From Mycoplana rhizolycopersici (GTDB taxonomy: Bacteria > Pseudomonadota > Alphaproteobacteria > Rhizobiales > Rhizobiaceae), in contig NZ_JABXYK010000008.1 in NCBI RefSeq assembly GCF_013378445.1, positions 124,001 to 188,000 on the forward strand: DNA of 64,000 nucleotides. The letters run 5' to 3'. The translations under genes were made by a program, and so were the position numbers. Below are positions 57,933 through 64,000 of this stretch, piece after piece. The notes beneath the pieces are model-generated. The model was not told the DNA's origin. It saw nothing but the letters and a program-made list of their open reading frames with translations, and searched no databases. Numbering within the stretch: position 1 is the first letter of the stretch; every line of letters begins with the position of its first letter.

Positions 57933-59586
57933 GCTGACAAGGACTGAACCGTCAAAGACTGGCCTGCTCTCCGTCCGCAATCTCAAGATCGAGGCGACCA
58001 GCTACCCGCCGGGCGAACCGCCGAAGACGGTCACCCTCGTCGAAGGCGTGAACTTCGACGTGCAGAAGGGCAAGGTGCTGGGCCTGATCGGCGAATCCGG
58101 CGCCGGCAAGTCCACCATCGGCCTCACCGCGCTCGCCTATGGCCGCGGCGGCGTGCGCATCACCGGCGGCGAGGTCAGGCTGAACGGCCAGGACCTCTTG
58201 CAACTCGACCATGCCGGCATCCGCAAGGTGCGCGGCGCCAAGGTCTGCTATGTCGCGCAATCTGCCGCGGCCGCCTTCAACCCCGCCCATCGGCTCGGCG
58301 AGCAGGTGATCGAGGCGACGCTGAAGCACGGCATCATGAGCCGCGCGGAGGCCGAAAAGCGTGCGCTCTATCTCTTCCGGGTGCTCGGCTTGCCCAATCC
58401 CGAGACCTTCGGCGAACGCTACCCGCACCAGGTCTCCGGCGGCCAGTTGCAGCGGGCGATGACCGCGATGGCGCTCTGCCCCAATCCGGAGCTGATCGTC
58501 TTCGACGAGCCGACGACGGCGCTCGACGTCACCACCCAGATCGACGTGCTTGCCGCGATCAAGCACGCGATCGAGGAGACACATACGGCGGCGATCTACA
58601 TTACCCATGACCTCGCCGTCGTGGCCCAGATCACCGACGACATCCTGGTGCTGCGCCACGGCAAGATGGTGGAATACGGCTCGGTCAAACAGATCATCGA
58701 GGCGCCGAAGCAGGACTATACCCGCGCGCTTGTCAACGTGCGCGGCACCGCCCGTGAAGAGGCACAAGACCAGTCGGACACGCTGCTCAAGGTCGACAAC
58801 GTCACCGCCGGTTATTCCAACGGCTTCAAGGTGCTGCAGAATGTCTCGCTGCACCTGCCGAAGGGCCAGACGCTGGCCGTCGTCGGCGAGAGCGGCTCCG
58901 GCAAGTCGACGCTGGCGCGTGTGATCACCGGCCTGCTGCCCCCGCAGGAAGGCACCGTCAGTTTCGACGGCAAGCCACTGCCGCGCGCGCTGAAGGGCCG
59001 GAAGAACGAAGAACTCCGCCGCATCCAGATGATCTACCAGATGGCCGATACCGCGATGAACCCGCGCCAGACGGTGCGCAACATCATCGGCCGGCCGCTG
59101 ACCTTCTACTTCGGCCTGCACGGCAAGCAGAAGACGGAGCGCGTGCGCGAGCTTCTCGACCAGATCGAGATGGGCGAAGGCTTCCTCGACCGCTTCCCGG
59201 CGGAGCTCTCCGGCGGGCAGAAGCAGCGCGTGGCGATTGCGCGTGCGCTCGCCGCCCGGCCCGATCTGATCCTCTGCGACGAGCCGACCTCGGCCCTCGA
59301 CCCGCTGGTGGCCGAGGGTATCCTCAAGCTTCTTCTGAAGTTGCAGGATGAGACACAGGTCTCCTACATGTTCATCACCCACGACATCGCCATCGTCCGC
59401 GCGATCGCCGACTCGGTAGCGGTGATGCACCGCGGCCGGCTGGTGCGGTTCGGACCGAAGTCGATGGTGCTCTCGCCGCCCTTCGACGACTATACCGACC
59501 TGCTGCTGAAGTCCGTCCCCGAAATGGAGATCGGCTGGCTGGAAAAGGTGCTGAAGACACGGCGGATGGAGAGCGCGGGGAACTGA
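57925..59586 (+). CDS. Dual-domain ABC transporter ATPase (DppD-DppF fusion type)
   Basis: A 553-aa protein with two complete nucleotide-binding domains. The first has '[12 protein letters not shown]', '[15 protein letters not shown]' and '[13 protein letters not shown]'. The second has '[13 protein letters not shown]', '[15 protein letters not shown]' and '[13 protein letters not shown]', with H-loops 'ITHDLAVV' and 'ITHDIAIV'. One polypeptide therefore supplies both ATPase sites of the peptide-type importer. It completes the binding-protein/permease/permease/ATPase operon. Confidence 0.93.
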   Translation: MPELTRTEPSKTGLLSVRNLKIEATSYPPGEPPKTVTLVEGVNFDVQKGKVLGLIGESGAGKSTIGLTALAYGRGGVRITGGEVRLNGQDLLQLDHAGIRKVRGAKVCYVAQSAAAAFNPAHRLGEQVIEATLKHGIMSRAEAEKRALYLFRVLGLPNPETFGERYPHQVSGGQLQRAMTAMALCPNPELIVFDEPTTALDVTTQIDVLAAIKHAIEETHTAAIYITHDLAVVAQITDDILVLRHGKMVEYGSVKQIIEAPKQDYTRALVNVRGTAREEAQDQSDTLLKVDNVTAGYSNGFKVLQNVSLHLPKGQTLAVVGESGSGKSTLARVITGLLPPQEGTVSFDGKPLPRALKGRKNEELRRIQMIYQMADTAMNPRQTVRNIIGRPLTFYFGLHGKQKTERVRELLDQIEMGEGFLDRFPAELSGGQKQRVAIARALAARPDLILCDEPTSALDPLVAEGILKLLLKLQDETQVSYMFITHDIAIVRAIADSVAVMHRGRLVRFGPKSMVLSPPFDDYTDLLLKSVPEMEIGWLEKVLKTRRMESAGN

Positions 59587-60049
59587 GCTTCCGGATCACT
59601 GACGAGAACATCGCCCGCATGCAGGTCATCCCCGATCTGGAGAAGGTGGTGGCCACCGGCGGCAAGGCGGGCGCCCATGGGAGGCCCCCTCACACAAGGG
59701 TGAGGGCTCCAGGCGCCAACGCTCTACCATCCGTCATGCCGGACTTGATCCGGCATCCAGCGCGCAAGTCCTTGCGCGCAAAAAGTTTCCTTTGAGCCGC
59801 AGACGCTGCGCGGCTGGATTCCGGCTCGGCGGCCGGGATGACGGAGGAAGAGGGTCGCCGCGGCTGCCTCCACTTGCGAGGGATGCCGGCGATCCAGCAG
59901 ACCTGCCAGACCGTGCTGCTCTTGCGCGGTTCCACTTCCGACCTCGGCCGCAGTCGGGCAGGCGCGTGCCGCGGGTTTTCGCCCCCGCCACTTGCCGCCA
60001 CGCCGGCGTCCCGGCACACTCCGCATCCTGTCACGTTGCGGAGAATCCC
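59587..60049. other. Intergenic region with a RIME-like repeat and a possible gene remnant
   Basis: The first ~100 bp (59587-59690) read in one frame as coding-like sequence ('[20 protein letters not shown]' and 'VVATGGKAGAHG') with no start and no continuation, possibly a truncated gene. The family B repeat (59731-59844) follows. The remainder is leader of the dehydratase gene. Confidence 0.45.
59731..59844. repeat. RIME-like palindromic element (family B)
   Basis: The left half is nearly identical to 29995-30107: CCGTCATGCCGGACTTGATC, CGGCATCCAG, then GCGCAAGTCCTTGCGC. The right half is diverged (GCTGGATTCCGG...CCGGGATGACGG). Bounded by CCGTCA/TGACGG. Confidence 0.7.
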
Positions 60050-61039
60050 ATGAACGACGCCACCGGCCAGCGGTCCTTGCGCATCCCCACCTTCGATGAC
60101 GTGCTCGCCGCGCAAGCGCGTATCGCCGGCAAGGCGCACCGCACCCCGGTCCTCACCTCGAGAACCGCCGACGAGCAAGCCGGCGCGACCCTGTTCTTCA
60201 AGGCGGAGAACCTGCAACGCGTCGGCGCCTTCAAGTTTCGCGGCGCCTACAACGCGATCTCGGCGATTGCCCCGGACATCAGAAGGAATGGCGTCGTCGC
60301 CTATTCGTCCGGTAACCATGCACAGGCGATCGCGCATGCCGCACACCTGCTGGGCGTGCCCGCCACCATCGTGATGCCGCACGACGCGCCCGCCATCAAG
60401 GCGCAGGCAACCCGCGGCTACGGTGCGACGATCGTCTTCTACGACCGCTACACGGAAGATCGCGAGGCGATCGGCCGCCGGATCGCGGCTGAAACCGGTG
60501 CCAGCCTGATCCCGCCCTATGATCATCCAGACGTCATCGCCGGCCAGGGCACGGCGGCACTCGAACTGATCGAGGACGTCGGCCCGCTCGATGTGCTGGT
60601 GGTTCCGCTCGGCGGCGGCGGTCTGCTCGGAGGCTCTGCACTTGCAGCCTGCGCGCTTTCCCCCGATTGCGCCGTCTACGGCGTCGAGCCGGAAGCTGGC
60701 GACGACGGCCGGCAGTCGCTCGCAAAGGGCGAGGTCCTGCATATCCCGGTGCCGAAATCGATCGCCGACGGCGCCCTGTCCACCCATGTCGGCTATCACA
60801 ACTTCCCGATCCTGCAGGACAAGGTGGAAGGCATATTCACCGTCTCCGATGCGCAACTGGTCGAGACGATGCGCTTCTTCGCCGAGCGGATGAAGATCGT
60901 CGTGGAGCCGACCGGCTGCCTGGCCGCGGCAGCGGTGCTCAACGGCATTGTCCCCTGCAGCGGCAAGCGGGTCGGCGTCATCCTCAGCGGCGGCAATGTG
61001 GATGTCGCAACTTTCGCACGCCTCCTTGCTGCAGAATAG
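60050..61039 (+). CDS. PLP-dependent threonine/serine dehydratase family protein
   Basis: A 329-aa fold-type II PLP enzyme. Seen: 'VGAFKFRGAYNAISAI' (Schiff-base Lys), 'VAYSSGNHAQAIAHAAHLLG' (phosphate/substrate loop), 'VVPLGGGGLLGGSALAA' (Gly-rich PLP phosphate loop) and 'VVEPTGCLAAAAVLNG'. There is no C-terminal ACT domain, so it is a catabolic (TdcB-like) or hydroxyaspartate/ectoine-type (EutB-like) dehydratase rather than IlvA. GGAG lies just before the ATG at 60050. The neighbours are two related binding proteins, so it may deaminate an imported hydroxy amino acid. Confidence 0.87.
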   Translation: MNDATGQRSLRIPTFDDVLAAQARIAGKAHRTPVLTSRTADEQAGATLFFKAENLQRVGAFKFRGAYNAISAIAPDIRRNGVVAYSSGNHAQAIAHAAHLLGVPATIVMPHDAPAIKAQATRGYGATIVFYDRYTEDREAIGRRIAAETGASLIPPYDHPDVIAGQGTAALELIEDVGPLDVLVVPLGGGGLLGGSALAACALSPDCAVYGVEPEAGDDGRQSLAKGEVLHIPVPKSIADGALSTHVGYHNFPILQDKVEGIFTVSDAQLVETMRFFAERMKIVVEPTGCLAAAAVLNGIVPCSGKRVGVILSGGNVDVATFARLLAAE

Positions 61040-61122
61040 CGCCGGATCCTCAAGCAGCGTCCGCTTGCTCCCTCGCCATCGTCATGGTCAGTCGCCGGAT
61101 GGCCGCTCAGGCGGGCATGGCC

Positions 61123-61917
61123 TCAATAATCCGTCGGCACCGTCAGCACTTCGGCATCGGGGGTGTCGAGGAAGCTCCTGACGGTGGCGGGCAACTGCCT
61201 GGACGTGAAGGGCAGCACGCCGCAGCGTGACAGCATCTGGCGGAGGTCCGGCTCCTGGCCGATATGACGCCAGATCATCCGTGAGGCATAGGGCAGGTTT
61301 TCCTTGCGCCAGGAGACCCCCATGGTCGTACCGCGCAAGTACACGCGCTGGTGCACCTCGAATGGCATCAGGATCGTCTGGGACAGCATCGGCTGCTGGC
61401 CGACGCTGCGCTCGGCGATGAAGATGCGGTTGCGCCAGAAGGTGACCAGCCCGACATATTTCGAAAACTGGTGGATCTCGTTTACCGCGTCGTGGATGCG
61501 CTCGATCGACTTCACCCGGATCGCCCCGTCATCCTCATAAATGCGCGCGCAGGAGCAGACAACCAGCCCCGGCCAGGAAGGCGAAATATGATAGGTCTGG
61601 TAGTATCCGACATGCCGGCGGAGTGCTGCGAGGTCCCCGGGAAAGCCGTCGAGCAGCCCGCGTGCCGACGATCGGTCGCGATCAGGGCGCGTCAGCCGCG
61701 CCGCAAACAGTTTGGGCGCGAGGTCAAGGTCCTGCGGGGTTATGCCGAAGAAGGCGGCGATGCGTCCGGTATTGTGCGGCGAAGGCCGCGCCTCGCCGCT
61801 GATATAGCGGTTGAATTGCTGCCGGTTCAGCCCGATTTCGCGGCAGATCTGCGAGATCGACCGCCGTGTCGAGCAGGCGAAGCGCAGGTTTTGCGGGAAC
61901 GGGTCGGGATCTGGCAA
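61123..61917 (-). CDS. XRE-family regulator with a large unknown C-terminal domain
   Basis: A 264-aa protein. Residues about 10-60 form an XRE/Cro HTH ('SISQICREIGLNRQQFNRYI' then 'SGEARPSPHNTGRIAAFFG'). The remaining ~200 residues ('HVGYYQTYHISPSWPGLVV', 'FWRNRIFIAERSVGQQPML') are a probable ligand-sensing domain I do not recognise. I propose a TTG start at 61917, because GGAGG lies 6 nt upstream; no ATG or GTG fits. It is divergent from the second binding-protein gene, across a gap with 10-bp tandem repeats, and probably controls it. Confidence 0.8.
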   Translation of the reverse strand: MPDPDPFPQNLRFACSTRRSISQICREIGLNRQQFNRYISGEARPSPHNTGRIAAFFGITPQDLDLAPKLFAARLTRPDRDRSSARGLLDGFPGDLAALRRHVGYYQTYHISPSWPGLVVCSCARIYEDDGAIRVKSIERIHDAVNEIHQFSKYVGLVTFWRNRIFIAERSVGQQPMLSQTILMPFEVHQRVYLRGTTMGVSWRKENLPYASRMIWRHIGQEPDLRQMLSRCGVLPFTSRQLPATVRSFLDTPDAEVLTVPTDY

Positions 61918-61945
61918 GACGCACCTCCGAGAGTATGGCCGCAAC

Positions 61946-61975
61946 AGCGTAAACTAGCGTAATCTAGCATCAAGT
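61946..61975. promoter_or_regulatory. Three tandem 10-bp repeats, candidate XRE operator
   Basis: AGCGTAAACT, AGCGTAATCT and the diverged AGCATCAAGT follow each other at 10-bp spacing, one helical turn, in the 128-bp divergent promoter between the XRE regulator and the binding-protein gene. They sit about 30 bp upstream of the regulator start, suitable for autoregulation. Confidence 0.55.
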
Positions 61976-62045
61976 CGCGAAATTGTGTAGCGCATATGAA
62001 GCGATAGGTTCCCCCGTTGAAACATCCAGTTAAGGGAACTTCAGC

Positions 62046-63635
62046 ATGACCGACTTCACCAGGCGCCCCGACGGACTGATCGTCCCGACCGAGATCAATC
62101 GCCGCAGCTTCCTTGCCGGCACCGCCGCGCTCGGCATCGCCGCCGGCCTTGGCGGCACGCTGGTGGCCACGGGCGCGCATGCGCAGGAGCCGACGCGGGG
62201 GGGCCATCTGAAGCTCGGCCTCAAGGGTGGCGCCGCCACCGATGTGCTCGACCCGGCGACCTACAGCGCCTCCGTGCTCTTCGTCATCGGCCGTCTTTGG
62301 GGCGACACGCTGGTGGAGACCGATCCCAAGACCGGCGGCGCCCTGCCGTCGATCGCGGCGTCCTGGGAGCCGTCCGCGGACGCCTCGGTATGGACCTTCA
62401 AGATCCGTGACGACGTCTCCTTCCACGACGGCAAGAAAATGACGGTCGCCGACGTGGTCGCCACCCTGAAGCGCCATTCCGACGAAGGCGCCAAGTCCGG
62501 CGCACTCGGCCTGATGAAGTCGATCAAGACGATCGAGGAAAAGGCTGGCGACCTTGTCATCACGCTCAGCGAAGGCAATGCCGACCTGCCGCTGCTTCTG
62601 ACCGACTATCACCTGATCATCCAGCCGAACGGCGGCGTCGACAATCCGGCGGCCGCCGTCGGCACCGGCCCCTACAAGCTTTCAAGCTACGAGGCAGGCG
62701 TACGCGCCACCTTCGAAAAGAATGCCGCCGACTGGCGCTCCGATCGAGGCTTCGTCGATTCCGTCGAGATCATCGTGATGAACGACGCGACGGCACGCAT
62801 CGCCGCGCTTTCGTCCGGACAGGTCCACTTCATCAACAACATCGATCCGAAGACCGTGCCGCTCCTGAAGCGCGCGCCGCGCGTCGAGATCATCCGCAGC
62901 GCCGGCAAGGGGTTCTACTCGTTCCTGATGCACTGCGACACCGCCCCCTTCGACAACAACGACCTGCGGCTGGCGCTGAAGTACGCGATCGACCGCCAGG
63001 CGATCCTCGACCGCGTTCTCGGCGGCTACGGCACGCTCGGCAACGACTACCCGGTCAACGCCAACTATGCACTCGCCCCCGACGACATCGAGCAGCGCGC
63101 CTACGATCCCGACAAGGCAGCCTTCCACTTCAAGAAGTCCGGCCATGACCGTCCGGTCCTGCTGCGCACGTCCGACGCCGCCTTCGCCGGCGCAGTCGAT
63201 GCCGCCGTCATCTTCCAGGAAAGTGCCAAGAAGGCCGGCATCGAGATCGAGGTCCGCCGCGAGCCGGAGGACGGTTACTGGACCAACGTCTGGAACGTCC
63301 AGCCCTTCTGCGCCTCCTACTGGGGCGGTCGTCCGACGCAGGATTCGCGCTACTCCACCTCCTACCTCTCGACGGCGGAGTGGAACGACACCCGATTCAA
63401 GCGCGAGGACTTCGACAAGCTCCTGCTGCAGGCCCGCTCGGAACTGGATGAAGCCAAGCGCAAGGACCTCTACCGCACCATGGCGCTGATGGTCCGCGAC
63501 GAGGGCGGCCTGATCCTGCCGGTGTTCAACGACTACGTCATGGCCGCCTCGACGTCCGTGAAGGGCATCATCGACGACATCGGCAACGACATGTCGAACG
63601 GCTACATCGGCAGCCGCGCCTGGATCGCGGCATAA
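62046..63635 (+). CDS. Peptide/opine-type ABC substrate-binding protein (paralogue of 54389-55978)
   Basis: A 529-aa SBP_bac_5 protein with a twin-arginine signal ('INRRSFLAGTAALGIAAGLG') cleaved near 'AHAQEP'. It has the same length as the binding protein at 54389 and shares long identical blocks with it ('EGNADLPLLLTDYH', 'HCDTAPFDNNDLR', 'RSELDEAKRKD', 'DDIGNDMSNGY'). It has no permease or ATPase directly downstream within the window; the next gene is a CocE-type hydrolase. It may use the 55978-59586 translocator or one beyond the window. It is divergent from the XRE regulator. Confidence 0.9.
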   Translation: MTDFTRRPDGLIVPTEINRRSFLAGTAALGIAAGLGGTLVATGAHAQEPTRGGHLKLGLKGGAATDVLDPATYSASVLFVIGRLWGDTLVETDPKTGGALPSIAASWEPSADASVWTFKIRDDVSFHDGKKMTVADVVATLKRHSDEGAKSGALGLMKSIKTIEEKAGDLVITLSEGNADLPLLLTDYHLIIQPNGGVDNPAAAVGTGPYKLSSYEAGVRATFEKNAADWRSDRGFVDSVEIIVMNDATARIAALSSGQVHFINNIDPKTVPLLKRAPRVEIIRSAGKGFYSFLMHCDTAPFDNNDLRLALKYAIDRQAILDRVLGGYGTLGNDYPVNANYALAPDDIEQRAYDPDKAAFHFKKSGHDRPVLLRTSDAAFAGAVDAAVIFQESAKKAGIEIEVRREPEDGYWTNVWNVQPFCASYWGGRPTQDSRYSTSYLSTAEWNDTRFKREDFDKLLLQARSELDEAKRKDLYRTMALMVRDEGGLILPVFNDYVMAASTSVKGIIDDIGNDMSNGYIGSRAWIAA

Positions 63636-63655
63636 GGCGAAAGACGGATCGGAAA

Positions 63656-64000
63656 ATGACAATGACCGAACGAAATTTTACCGTGATCGAGAACGAGTGG
63701 ATCACGCTTGCGGACGGCACGCGGCTCGCCGCGCGCATCTGGATGCCTGATGGCGCCGAGCGTGACCCGGTGCCCGCCGTGCTCGAATTCCTGCCCTACA
63801 GGAAACGCGACGGGACCTGTGCGCGCGACGAATCCACCTATCCGGTGTTCGCTAGCGCTGGCATCGCCGGCGTGCGCGTCGATATCCGCGGCTCGGGCGA
63901 GTCCGACGGCGTCATCGACGGCGAATACACGCCGCTGGAGCTTGCCAACGCCTGCGAGCTGATCGCCTGGATCGCCGCGCAAGCCTGGTCGAACGGCGCG
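63656..64000 (+). CDS. CocE/NonD family alpha/beta-hydrolase, 3'-truncated by window edge
   Basis: The first 115 codons of a CocE/NonD-type serine hydrolase. Seen: 'WITLADGTRLAARIWMPDG', 'AVLEFLPYRKRDG' and 'AGIAGVRVDIRGSGESDG', the N-terminal strand and oxyanion Tyr region of this family, plus 'YTPLELANACELIAWIAAQ'. The nucleophile elbow lies beyond the window. The start is ATG 63656, or 63662 two codons later. It begins about 20 bp after the binding-protein stop and is probably co-transcribed, so it may hydrolyse the imported ester, amide or peptide. Confidence 0.88.
   Translation, partial: MTMTERNFTVIENEWITLADGTRLAARIWMPDGAERDPVPAVLEFLPYRKRDGTCARDESTYPVFASAGIAGVRVDIRGSGESDGVIDGEYTPLELANACELIAWIAAQAWSNGA

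Overview
The window is GC-rich, tightly packed alphaproteobacterial DNA, most likely from the Rhizobiaceae (Rhizobium/Ensifer/Shinella-like). The grounds are the many ABC uptake operons, an FMN-riboswitch-controlled ribH2-type lumazine synthase, a carnitine dehydrogenase fused to a thioesterase as in rhizobia, and two families of RIME-like palindromic intergenic repeats. No rRNA, tRNA, CRISPR array, phage or transposase was seen. I cannot tell whether this is chromosome or a megaplasmid.

Layout. 1-8.4 kb: the end of a DMT exporter, a class III CoA-transferase with a ThDP enzyme, two small metabolic genes, an L,D-transpeptidase, and a cupin/AraC pair. 8.6-12.1 kb: a soluble globin-coupled chemoreceptor and two tandem ParA-like ATPases with no ParB partner. 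12.3-22.6 kb: an amine or alcohol locus (Fe-alcohol dehydrogenase, aldehyde dehydrogenase, PuuA-like glutamine synthetase, N-formylglutamate-amidohydrolase-like enzyme) divergent from an RpiR regulator and a complete ABC importer. 22.7-23.5 kb: FMN riboswitch and ribH2. 23.6-29.9 kb: a LuxR regulator divergent from a PotD-type ABC operon whose ATPase gene carries a one-base frameshift. 30-34.5 kb: a methanethiol-oxidase/SBP56 protein and several poorly characterised genes.

34.6-43.0 kb is the most striking part. Five co-directional genes look like a histidine-utilisation operon, but the HAL-family protein lacks the Ala-Ser-Gly triad that forms the MIO cofactor, and the urocanase-family protein lacks the catalytic Cys and Gln. 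Together with a DUF917 (S-Me-THD/thiohydantoin desulfurase family) protein, a hydantoinase-like amidohydrolase and an M20 carbamoylase, they match step for step the known five-step bacterial ergothioneine catabolic route: ergothioneine to trimethylamine plus thiourocanate, then thiohydantoin propionate, hydantoin propionate, N-carbamoylglutamate and glutamate. The divergent regulator is an unusual LysR-type protein with two tandem HTH domains. A 21-bp direct repeat in the shared promoter is a good operator candidate.

46.0-54.1 kb is a carnitine/gamma-butyrobetaine locus: a CdhR-like regulator, dehydrocarnitine-cleavage enzyme, carnitine dehydrogenase-thioesterase fusion, acyl-CoA dehydrogenase, ADP-forming acyl-CoA ligase and CaiD. 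It is followed by a complete peptide/opine-type ABC importer (54.4-59.6 kb), a PLP dehydratase, an XRE-type regulator, a paralogous binding protein and the start of a CocE/NonD hydrolase. The shared theme of the second half is import and breakdown of quaternary-amine (betaine-type) compounds to common nitrogen and carbon intermediates.
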